From NCBI GenBank assembly GCA_022616435.1, contig JAKEET010000205.1:1-48407 (forward strand): DNA of 48,407 nt. Direction: 5' to 3'. A program made the position numbers and the translations under genes. This DNA comes from Gemmataceae bacterium. GTDB lineage: Bacteria > Planctomycetota > Planctomycetia > Gemmatales > Gemmataceae. How positions within the stretch are numbered: the stretch's first letter is position 1; each line of letters begins with the position of its first letter. Below, piece by piece: positions 23,822-31,474 of the stretch. The notes under the pieces were generated by a model, which did no database searches, was not told where the DNA came from, and was given only the letters and a program-made list of their open reading frames with translations.

Positions 23822-26062
23822 ATGGCCCCGAACATCTCCGAGTTCTACCCGACCGCCCCAGCCAGCGTGCCGCCGCAATTGACCAAGCCGAACTTCCACT
23901 ATCGCCTGCGGGCGTTCCTGGTCGTCGCCAGCCTGGTCCTGTTCCTGCTGTTCTACCTGGCCCTGATCGTCGGCTTCACCGTGCTGAGCGTCTGGTCGTT
24001 CGACCGGCTCGTCAACGTCCATGAGTTCGATGAGTACGGCGCCGGCGCGGCGACCCTGATGATCATCGGCGTCGGTTTCATCGGCTTCAGCTCCGTGCTG
24101 CTGGCGTTGTATTTCATCAAGGGCCTGTTCAAGTTCCCGCGCGGCGGCGACACCAATTACACGGAAATCACCGAAGCCGAGCAGCCGCGGCTGTTCGCGT
24201 TCATCCGCCAGGTGTGCGCCGACGCCGGAGCGCCCGCGCCGGCCAAGATCTTCCTGTCGCCGGAGGTGAACGCCAGCGTCTTCTACCCATGCACGTTCTG
24301 GAGCCTGTTCCTGCCGACCAAGAAGAACCTGCACATCGGCCTCGGCCTGGTCAATTGCCTCAACCTCAGCGAGCTGAAGGCGGTGCTGGCCCACGAGTTC
24401 GGGCACTTCTCGCAGAAGAGCATGCGGCTGGGCGCGTTCGTCTACACCACCAACCGCATCATCTACGAGATCATTTACGGCCGCGATTTCATCGACAACG
24501 CCATCGCCGCGTTCGATCCGGTGCTGAACGTGATCCGCTGGTTTTTGGGGGCGATCTTCCGGGTGATCAACTTCGCCAACTCGAGCCTGTCGCGGCAGAT
24601 GGAGTTTCAGGCCGACCTGGTGGCCGTGAGCGTGGCCGGCAGCGACGCCATCGTCAACGGCCTGTTGCGCACCGACTTCGCCTACCAATGCCTGCAGCAC
24701 ACCTGGCAAGACCTGACCGCGGCCGGCGATCACGGGCTGTGGACCAACGACATCTTCCATCACCAGACCAAGGCGGCCGAGCACCTGCGGCTCTTGAAGG
24801 ATGATCCGGAGCTGGGCATTCCGCCGGCGCTGCCGGACGATCCGGCGCAGCACGCCCAGGTCTTCCCGCCGAACGAAACCGTGCTGCCGCCGATGTGGGC
24901 GTCGCACCCGCCGCACTACGAGCGCGAAGTCAATTGCAAGCGCGTCTACCTCCGCTGCCCGCAGGACGAGCGGCCGGCGTGGGACCTGTTCGACAACGCC
25001 CAGGAGCTGCGCGAGCGGCTGACCAAGCGGCACCACGAGCTGGCCAGGCCGAAGGAGCCGACCGAGGCGCGGCCGGCGGAGGTCGTGCAGAAGTTCATCG
25101 ACGACGACCGGGCCGAGACGGTCTACAGCGCCCGCTATCACGGCATGTACGAGGAAGGCCTGATTTCGCCCGGCCCGATCGATTCCTTGACCAAGGAAAT
25201 CCCGACGCGCTGGGAGCAGCCGGGCAAGCTGGCCAGGGAGCACGCCGACATCTTCAAGCCGGAGCTGCGCGAGTGGCTGATTGCCTACCGCGAGCGCGTC
25301 AAAGACCAGCAACGCCTGGTGGCTTTCGCCAACAAGACGGAGATCCCGAAAGGGGGCGTGTTCCAGTACCGCGGCAAGACGCACAAGACGGCCGAGGCGG
25401 CCAAGCTGCTGGAAGGCCTCGACAAGGAGCTGAACGCCGACAACGATTCCCTGGCCTCGCTCGACAAGCGGATCTTCCTGGTGTACATGGGGATGGCCGG
25501 CCAGCTCGACGGCAAGAAGTCGAACGAGCTCGAAGGGCGTTACCGGTTCCACCTGGCGGTGCAGGAGATGATCATCTCGCTGACTTACTGGAACCGGCAG
25601 ATCCAGGAGGCGTTCAACGCCGCCACCGCCAAGCGCGACGCCAGCCCCGAGGCGATCCAGGCCGTGGGCTACGCGCTGCGGCAAGCCCAGGACGCCATGG
25701 GCCAGCACATCGTCGCCGCCGGCACGCTGCGTCTGCCCGCCTTCAAGAACATGCGGGCCGGCGATCCGCTGTCGTTCTTCCTCGACGCCAAGCCGGTCAT
25801 GCACGACATGTTCGGCACCGAGCAGATCATGAACGGCGAGTGGCTCAACCAGATTTTGAAGCGGCACGCCGAGGTGATCGACAAGCTGCGGCGCATCCTG
25901 TTCAAGAGCCTGGGGAGCCTGCTGTGCTACCAGGAGCGCGTGGGCGAGCAGTGGAAGGCCCGGCACGTCAACGTGCCCCAGCCCAGCCTGAACAGCTACG
26001 CGGAGCCGCCGACCAAGCCGGCGAAGCCGGCGTCGGCCCCGGCACTGCAGCCCGCTACTTGA
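23822..26062 (+). CDS. Large M48-family membrane metallopeptidase
   Basis: A 746-residue membrane protease of the M48 (HtpX/Ste24-like) type. Two hydrophobic helices at about 31-58 and 76-99 precede the catalytic domain. The zinc site is AHEFGH (H191, E192, H195), with the third ligand in MEFQAD (E261, followed by D265). A third hydrophobic stretch, FLGAIFRVINF, lies between them. The C-terminal 450 residues are a long, largely helical and charged extension not present in HtpX, with no recognised domain. It probably degrades or processes membrane proteins. The start at 23822 has no strong ribosome binding site. Its 3' end overlaps the convergent esterase gene by 8 bases. Confidence 0.88.
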   Translation: MAPNISEFYPTAPASVPPQLTKPNFHYRLRAFLVVASLVLFLLFYLALIVGFTVLSVWSFDRLVNVHEFDEYGAGAATLMIIGVGFIGFSSVLLALYFIKGLFKFPRGGDTNYTEITEAEQPRLFAFIRQVCADAGAPAPAKIFLSPEVNASVFYPCTFWSLFLPTKKNLHIGLGLVNCLNLSELKAVLAHEFGHFSQKSMRLGAFVYTTNRIIYEIIYGRDFIDNAIAAFDPVLNVIRWFLGAIFRVINFANSSLSRQMEFQADLVAVSVAGSDAIVNGLLRTDFAYQCLQHTWQDLTAAGDHGLWTNDIFHHQTKAAEHLRLLKDDPELGIPPALPDDPAQHAQVFPPNETVLPPMWASHPPHYEREVNCKRVYLRCPQDERPAWDLFDNAQELRERLTKRHHELARPKEPTEARPAEVVQKFIDDDRAETVYSARYHGMYEEGLISPGPIDSLTKEIPTRWEQPGKLAREHADIFKPELREWLIAYRERVKDQQRLVAFANKTEIPKGGVFQYRGKTHKTAEAAKLLEGLDKELNADNDSLASLDKRIFLVYMGMAGQLDGKKSNELEGRYRFHLAVQEMIISLTYWNRQIQEAFNAATAKRDASPEAIQAVGYALRQAQDAMGQHIVAAGTLRLPAFKNMRAGDPLSFFLDAKPVMHDMFGTEQIMNGEWLNQILKRHAEVIDKLRRILFKSLGSLLCYQERVGEQWKARHVNVPQPSLNSYAEPPTKPAKPASAPALQPAT

Positions 26063-27008
26063 GATGCGCGCGGATGAAGTCGAGCGCCTTGGCGTGGGCG
26101 GCGCCGACGCGTTTCGGATCGCCGCCGGCCAGTCCGTGCCCGGCCCCTGCGACCGTCACCAGCTCGTGCGGCAGCCGCTTGGCCGCCAGCGCCCGCGCCA
26201 GCGCCGCCGACTGCTCGTAAGGGACGTCATCGTCGTTCGTGCCGTGGATCATGAGCGTCGGCGGATAGTCGGCGGGGATGACTCGGACCGGGCAATACAC
26301 GTCCAGCTTGGAGCGTTCCGTGGCCGGATCGAAGCCGGTCACCTCCTTCGTCCACAAGCCGTTCTGGCGAAAGTAACGGTACAACTGGCCGCGAGCTTTC
26401 CCTTCGGGAGCGCCCGGCGGCGTTTCCGTCAGGACGGTGCTGGAAATGGCCTTCAGTGCCTCTTCACGCGGAACGAGCGGCGTCTTGGTGCGGTACCATT
26501 CCGACGGCTTCGTGTACCAGTCGCCATCGACATCGCCGTAGCCCCAGTACGCGACCAGGCCCCGCGGCCGCGGCTCGACCCGTGTGCCGGCCAGCAGCGT
26601 CAGGTAGCCGCCGGCCGAACCGCCGCTGATCACCAACCGGTCGGGATCGCCGCGAAACAGTTTCGATCCTTCCTTGCGAATCCAGCGCAGCGCATCGACG
26701 ACGTCGTCGGCGATGGCGGGCAGCTTCACTTCGGGCGCCAGGCGATAGTCGATCGACACGAGGACATAGTCTTCCTTCTTCGCCAGGTCGAGCAGGTTCC
26801 TGGGCACGCTCTGCCGGCTGCCGACGATCAAGGCGCCGCCGTGAATCCACACCAGCACCGGCCGCGTCTCCTTGGATGCGGAGCGATACACGTCGGCCTG
26901 GATCTTGACGGCGCCGACGGTCTTGTACGTATGCGTGGTCTTGCGAACGTCCGGCTCACCCGCGAGGGCGACGGCCATGGACATGCAAACGGTCAGACAG
27001 ATCGGCAT
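26055..27008 (-). CDS. Alpha/beta hydrolase (carboxylesterase, BD-FAE/HSL-like), exported
   Basis: A 317-residue esterase with a short signal sequence (PICLTVCMSMAVALAGE). Catalytic elements are in order: the oxyanion motif WIHGGALIVG, the nucleophile elbow SGGSAGGY, the acid in HGTNDDDVPYEQ and the histidine in GAGHGLAGG. This is the pattern of alpha/beta hydrolase fold-3/BD-FAE carboxylesterases acting on acyl or feruloyl esters. The ATG at 27008 is preferred to the frame opening at 27089, because GGAGGTG stands just before it and the upstream part runs into an inverted repeat. The gene converges on the M48 gene with 8 bases of overlap. Confidence 0.9.
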   Translation of the reverse strand: MPICLTVCMSMAVALAGEPDVRKTTHTYKTVGAVKIQADVYRSASKETRPVLVWIHGGALIVGSRQSVPRNLLDLAKKEDYVLVSIDYRLAPEVKLPAIADDVVDALRWIRKEGSKLFRGDPDRLVISGGSAGGYLTLLAGTRVEPRPRGLVAYWGYGDVDGDWYTKPSEWYRTKTPLVPREEALKAISSTVLTETPPGAPEGKARGQLYRYFRQNGLWTKEVTGFDPATERSKLDVYCPVRVIPADYPPTLMIHGTNDDDVPYEQSAALARALAAKRLPHELVTVAGAGHGLAGGDPKRVGAAHAKALDFIRAHLK

Positions 27009-27033
27009 GATACACCTCCGAAAAGGCGCCAGA

Positions 27034-27139
27034 CCGTTTAGCCCCGGTTCGAAGAACCGGGACGGAGAATATCCGCACTTGCGATTCATCCACTGCCAGC
27101 CGCCTGACCGCCCCGGTTCTTCGAACCGGGGCTAAACGG
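27034..27139. repeat. 28-bp perfect inverted repeat
   Basis: Arms 27034-27061 and 27112-27139 are perfectly complementary, and each contains the smaller palindrome CCGGTTCGAAGAACCGG. The element fills the gap between the kinase stop and the esterase start, both genes being read leftwards. Confidence 0.9.
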
Positions 27140-27160
27140 CTGGCGCGCTTCGCACTTCGG

Positions 27161-28045
27161 TCACGCCTCCGGCAAGCGTTCCATCGCCGCCCGGAACTCG
27201 GCGGGCGTCTGAAAGCGATCGCGCGGGTTGCGCTCGATGGCTTTCCTGAGAAACGCGACCGTGGCGTTATCGAGATCGGCGCGGACTTCGCGCGGATCGC
27301 GGCCGGGGCTGTTCATCAGCTTGAGGAGCATTTCCAGCGACGCCGACTTCTCCCAGGGCAGGCCGAAGGTGAACGTCTCGTAGGCGGTCACGCCGAGGGC
27401 AAACATGTCGACGCGGTGATCCGTGGTTTGCCGTTTGATCAGCTCGGGGGCCAGGTAGTTCGTGGTGCCGGTGCGGTTGCCGGGCCTGCAGAAATCGGGG
27501 GTGTAGGGGATCGACAGGCCCATGTCGATGATCTTCAGCAACCCCTCCTGGTTGACCATGACGTTGCGCGGGCACACGTCGCGGTGCAGAAAGCCGGTCT
27601 TGTGCATGTGCTCCAGCCCGTCGGCGAGCTGGTTGAGGTAGTTGATGCGGTTGCCTTCGAGCTGGCGGTTCTTGGTCTCGATGAGGAAGTTCAGGCCGAC
27701 CCCCTCGATCAGCTCCATCACGATGTACTGCTCGCCGTCGGTGGTCAGGCCGTGCTCGTAGGTGGTGACGATGTTCTTGTGCTTGAGCTGCATGCCCAGG
27801 GCGCCTTCGGACGGGCGCACCAGCCCGGGAAAGCGGGCGTCGAACTTCGACGTCTTGAGCTTGTCGAGGATCTTCACGCACACCATCCGGCCGAGCTCGC
27901 GGTCGCGGGCCCGGTAGACCTTCGACATGCTCCCCTGCCCGGAACGGCCGAACAGCTCGAAGCGCTTGTTGACGTCGATGATCGGCAGCTTCGGACCACG
28001 CGGCTTGGATTTAAACAGGTTTTTCAACGAGCTTAAGAGGCCCAC
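27161..28045 (-). CDS. Hanks-type serine/threonine protein kinase
   Basis: A 294-residue cytoplasmic kinase, essentially a bare catalytic domain with no receptor or membrane extension. Elements: glycine loop GRSGQGSMSKVY (33-44), the ATP lysine K58 in VCVKIL, catalytic HRDVCPRN (H154, D156, N161), the metal-binding DMG (174-176) in place of DFG, and LAPE (198-201) ending the activation segment. The lysine usual in HRDxKxxN is replaced by Cys, which is uncommon but does not remove the catalytic Asp or the Asn. It follows accD by 19 bases and so is probably co-transcribed with it and with pgk; metabolic control of these enzymes is a possibility, not shown. Confidence 0.92.
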   Translation of the reverse strand: MGLLSSLKNLFKSKPRGPKLPIIDVNKRFELFGRSGQGSMSKVYRARDRELGRMVCVKILDKLKTSKFDARFPGLVRPSEGALGMQLKHKNIVTTYEHGLTTDGEQYIVMELIEGVGLNFLIETKNRQLEGNRINYLNQLADGLEHMHKTGFLHRDVCPRNVMVNQEGLLKIIDMGLSIPYTPDFCRPGNRTGTTNYLAPELIKRQTTDHRVDMFALGVTAYETFTFGLPWEKSASLEMLLKLMNSPGRDPREVRADLDNATVAFLRKAIERNPRDRFQTPAEFRAAMERLPEA

Positions 28046-28064
28046 GGTGGTTCTTCGCGTGTGG

Positions 28065-28901
28065 TTAATGTTCGCAATAGTCGATCAGCCGCGCGACTTC
28101 GGTGCGCAGGTCCTTGCGGTGAACGATGCGGTCGACAAAGCCGTGCTGCAGAAGGAACTCGCTGGTTTGGAATCCCTCCGGCAGCTCCAGGCGAACGGTG
28201 TTCCAGATGGTGCGTTTGCCGGCGAAGCCGATGAGCGCTCCCGGCTCGGCCAGGGTGATGTCGCCTTGCAGCGCGAAGCTGGCCGCGACGCCGCCCATGG
28301 TCGGGTTCGTCAGGATCGAGATAAACAAGCCCCCGGCCTGGTCGTAGCGGGCGATGGCCGAGGAAACCTTGGCCATCTGCATGAGCGACAGGATGCCTTC
28401 CTGCATGCGGGCGCCGCCGCCGGAGCCGCTGACGATGATGAGCGGCAGCATCAGCCGCGTCGCCTCTTCGGTCGCCCGCGCCAGCTTCTCGCCGACCACC
28501 GAGCCCATGCTGCCGGCCATGAAGGCGAAGTCGGTGACGGCGAACACCACCGCCCGGCCGCGAACGTAGCCCCGGCCGACCACAGCGGCGTCGTTCATCC
28601 CCGTCTTGGCTTGCTCGGCCCGGAGCCGCTGGGCGTAGACCACGCGGTCCTTGAATTCCAGCGGATCCTTGGGCTGCAGCTCGGCGAACCACTCCTCGAA
28701 GCTGTCCTGATCGAGCAGTTGCTGGATACGATTGCGGGCCGGCACATAGAAATGATAGTCGCATTCCGGGCAGACGTTGTGCCGCGCCTCCGCCTCCTTG
28801 CGGAACACGGGCGCCTTGTGCTGCGGACAGCGAATCCACAGCCCTTCGGGGACGCCGCGCTTCGGCCGGCCGGAATTCGGCATGATGAACCGCTCACCCA
28901 T
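28065..28901 (-). CDS. accD: Acetyl-CoA carboxylase carboxyltransferase subunit beta
   Basis: A 278-residue beta subunit of the carboxyltransferase that, with AccA, moves the carboxyl group from biotin to acetyl-CoA to give malonyl-CoA for fatty acid synthesis. The crotonase-like core is well kept (GYVRGRAVVFAVTDFAFMAG, GSGGGARMQEG, LTNPTMGGVAASFA and LIGFAGKRTI). The N-terminal zinc ribbon is atypical: C25 and H28 replace the usual CxxC, while C44 and C47 are normal (VCPECDYHF). accA is not in the window. The start is uncertain: ATG 28901, or 28883 beginning MPNSGR. The gene lies between pgk and the kinase gene on the same strand. Confidence 0.95.
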   Translation of the reverse strand: MGERFIMPNSGRPKRGVPEGLWIRCPQHKAPVFRKEAEARHNVCPECDYHFYVPARNRIQQLLDQDSFEEWFAELQPKDPLEFKDRVVYAQRLRAEQAKTGMNDAAVVGRGYVRGRAVVFAVTDFAFMAGSMGSVVGEKLARATEEATRLMLPLIIVSGSGGGARMQEGILSLMQMAKVSSAIARYDQAGGLFISILTNPTMGGVAASFALQGDITLAEPGALIGFAGKRTIWNTVRLELPEGFQTSEFLLQHGFVDRIVHRKDLRTEVARLIDYCEH

Positions 28902-28944
28902 GACAATTTCGGTAGTCAGTAGCACGCACCACCAGTTTCTTCTG

Positions 28945-30228
28945 CTACTGGCTACTGACGACTGACTCGCTCAGCGCCGCGATCCCCGGCAATTCCTTGC
29001 CTTCGAGCAATTCCAGCGAGGCGCCGCCGCCGGTCGAGCAGTGCGTCACCTGACCGGCGAGGTTCCACTGGATCGCCGCCGTGGCCGTGTCGCCGCCGCC
29101 GATGATCGTGACCGCGCCACGCTGGGTCGCCGCCACGAGGGCATCCATCACCACCCGCGTGCCGGCCGCGAACTCGGGGCATTCAAAGACCCCCAGCGGC
29201 CCGTTCCAGACGATGGTCCTGGCCCGCGCGATCACCTCGTGAAACAGCTTGACCGACGCCGGTCCGCAGTCGAGCCCCTGCCAGCCGGCCGGGATGCCCT
29301 CCGCGACCGTGACGATCCGCGTCGCCGTCCCCGGCGGCATTTGCTTCGCCTTGAAGTCGAACTGGCCGCACGCCTTGAAATCGACCGGCAGATGGATCTT
29401 GACACCTTTCGCCTTGGCCTTGGCCATCACCTTCGGCACGATCTCGCCGCCGTGTGGATCGAGCAGCGACGCGCCGATTTCCATGTTGTCTAGCGCCTTG
29501 AGGAACGTGTAGGCCATGCCGCCGCCGAGGATGATCTCGTCCGCCTTGTCGATCAGGTTTTCGATGAGCTTGATCTTGTCGGAGACCTTGGCCCCGCCGA
29601 GGATCGCCAGCAGCGGCCGGGCGGGGGCGTCGAGCACCTTGGCGAACGCTTCGAGCTCCTGATTCATGAGGAACCCGGCCGCCCGGACCGGCAGGTTGAC
29701 GCCGACCATGGAGCTGTGGGCGCGGTGGGCGGTCCCGAAGGCGTCGTTGACGTAGACGTCGCCGAGCTTCGACAGCGACTGGCGGAAGGCCTCGAGTTCT
29801 TGCGGGGTGGCGCGTCTCTTGACCTCGCCGGTCTTGTCGTCCTTGACCTTGGTCTCTTCGGCGACGTGGAAGCGGAGGTTCTCCAGCAGAGCGACTTCGC
29901 CCGGTTGCAGCGCCGCGCAGGCCTGCTCGACCGCGGGGCCGACGCAATCGTCGAGGAACCGCACCGGCCGGCCGAGCAGCTCTTGCAGCTTGGCCGCCAC
30001 GGGCTTGAGGCTGTATTTCTCCTTGCGCTCGCCGTCGGGTCGGCCGAGGTGGCTCATCAGCACCACGGCGGCCCCGCGGTCGAGCGCGTGCTTGATGGTC
30101 GGCAACGCCGCGACGATGCGCTGCGGATTGGTGATCTTGCCGTCCTTGTCCAGCGGCACGTTGAAGTCGACGCGCATGAGGACGCGCTTGCCCTTCAGGT
30201 CCAGGTCGGCGATGGAGAGCTTGGGCAT
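28945..30228 (-). CDS. pgk: Phosphoglycerate kinase
   Basis: A 427-residue phosphoglycerate kinase, which interconverts 1,3-bisphosphoglycerate and 3-phosphoglycerate with ADP/ATP in glycolysis and gluconeogenesis. Conserved regions run the whole length: VLMRVDFNVPL, SHLGRPDG, LLENLRFH, NDAFGTAHRAHSS, ILGGAKVSDKI, WNGPLGVFE and the nucleotide segment GGGDTATA with CSTGGGASLELLEG. A ~10-residue charged stretch after VAEETKVKDDKTGEV is longer than in many bacterial enzymes. GGAGGCGC precedes ATG 30228. It is followed on the same strand by accD and the kinase gene, and it is divergent from mdh. Confidence 0.98.
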   Translation of the reverse strand: MPKLSIADLDLKGKRVLMRVDFNVPLDKDGKITNPQRIVAALPTIKHALDRGAAVVLMSHLGRPDGERKEKYSLKPVAAKLQELLGRPVRFLDDCVGPAVEQACAALQPGEVALLENLRFHVAEETKVKDDKTGEVKRRATPQELEAFRQSLSKLGDVYVNDAFGTAHRAHSSMVGVNLPVRAAGFLMNQELEAFAKVLDAPARPLLAILGGAKVSDKIKLIENLIDKADEIILGGGMAYTFLKALDNMEIGASLLDPHGGEIVPKVMAKAKAKGVKIHLPVDFKACGQFDFKAKQMPPGTATRIVTVAEGIPAGWQGLDCGPASVKLFHEVIARARTIVWNGPLGVFECPEFAAGTRVVMDALVAATQRGAVTIIGGGDTATAAIQWNLAGQVTHCSTGGGASLELLEGKELPGIAALSESVVSSQ

Positions 30229-30251
30229 GATGCGCCTCCGCTCTGCAGCCT

Positions 30252-30316
30252 CTCTGCGTTCTTTGCGGCCTCTGCGGTTAAGCTTTCAACCGCAGAGGCC
30301 GCAGAGAAACGCAGAG
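30252..30316. repeat. Inverted repeat between pgk and mdh
   Basis: Arms of about 28 bp, roughly 30252-30279 and 30288-30316, differ by a single-base gap and one mismatch; the core is GGCCTCTGCGGTT and its complement, with a spacer near AAGCTTTC. It lies in the 193-bp region between the two divergent genes, where both promoters must be. Confidence 0.8.
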
Positions 30317-30421
30317 GCAATCGGGAATGATTCGAATGCTGCGGCAAAACCGCGTTCTCTTTTCTTTGGGATTCCATCTCATAGCCTATGGGGGAACCGA
30401 CAGGTTTCCAGGGAGCGAGCC

Positions 30422-31408
30422 ATGGCAAGCGTGCTGCGTGTGGCGGTCACCGGGGCGGCGGGGCAGGTGGCGTACGCCATGCTCGGCCGCGTGGCGTCCG
30501 GCGAGATTTTCGGCGCCGACACCAAGATCATTCTGCAACTGCTCGAGATTCCGCAGGCGTTGCCGGGGCTCGAAGGCGTCGCCATGGAGCTCGACGACTG
30601 CGGCTTCCCCACGCTGCAAGACATCATCTGCACCGACGATCCCAACCGCGCGTTCAAGGATTGCAACTACGCGCTGCTGGTCGGCTCCTTCCCGCGCAAG
30701 CAGGGGATGGAACGCAAGGACCTGCTCGGCATCAACGGCAAGATCTTCGTCGGCCAGGGCAAGGCGCTCGCCGAGCACGCGGCCAAGGACGTGCGCATCC
30801 TGGTCGTCGGCAATCCGTGCAACACGAACTGCCTGGTCGCGTACCACAACGGCCGCGCCATTCCGGCGGAGCGCTGGACGGCGATGACGCGGCTGGATCA
30901 CAACCGCGCCCGCGGCGCCCTGTCCAAGAAAGCGGGCGTGGGCTGCGGCGACGTGACCAACGTCACCATCTGGGGCAATCATTCCAACACCCAGTACCCC
31001 GATTTCACGAACGCGAAGATCAAGGGCAAGCCGGCGACGGAGGTCATCACCGATCGCGCCTGGCTGGAGAACACGTTCGTGCCGCAGGTGCAGAACCGCG
31101 GCGCCGCGGTCATCAAGGCGCGCGGCGCCAGCTCGGCGCTGTCGGCCGCCAACGGCGCGCTCGACCACGTCAAGAGCTGGCTGCAGCCGACGCCCGCCGG
31201 CGACTGGGTGAGCGTCGCCGCGGTGTCGAAGGGCGAATACGGCGTGCCGGCCGGCCTGGTGTTCAGCTATCCGTGCCGGGGCGACGGCCGGGGCAACTTC
31301 ACGGTGGTCGAAGGCTTGCAGCTCGACGCCTTCGGCCAGGAGCGATTCAAGATCACGCTCAAGGAGCTGGAGGAAGAGCGCGACGCGGTGAAGGACATGC
31401 TGAAGTAA
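30422..31408 (+). CDS. mdh: Malate dehydrogenase
   Basis: A 328-residue NAD-dependent malate dehydrogenase of the group including cytosolic and chloroplast-like enzymes. The Rossmann motif is VTGAAGQVAYAML. Substrate and catalytic residues lie in SFPRKQGMERKDLL, in VVGNPCNTN and in the proton relay TRLDHNRA plus WGNHSNTQYPD. It oxidises malate to oxaloacetate in the TCA cycle. GGGAGCGAGCC precedes ATG 30422. The gene diverges from pgk across an inverted repeat. No truncation is seen; the C-terminal helix ends in AVKDMLK. Confidence 0.96.
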   Translation: MASVLRVAVTGAAGQVAYAMLGRVASGEIFGADTKIILQLLEIPQALPGLEGVAMELDDCGFPTLQDIICTDDPNRAFKDCNYALLVGSFPRKQGMERKDLLGINGKIFVGQGKALAEHAAKDVRILVVGNPCNTNCLVAYHNGRAIPAERWTAMTRLDHNRARGALSKKAGVGCGDVTNVTIWGNHSNTQYPDFTNAKIKGKPATEVITDRAWLENTFVPQVQNRGAAVIKARGASSALSAANGALDHVKSWLQPTPAGDWVSVAAVSKGEYGVPAGLVFSYPCRGDGRGNFTVVEGLQLDAFGQERFKITLKELEEERDAVKDMLK

Positions 31409-31474
31409 CACGACAATCCTGCTGCATCCTTCACATCCCTCGGTTACAATAGCGCCACCTGACGAGGTCGCGCC

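Noticed and set aside
23723..25966. A 747-codon open frame on the minus strand opposite the M48 gene
   Set aside because: It mirrors the coding frame of a clear metallopeptidase; high G+C at third positions removes stops on the other strand. It has no domain of its own.
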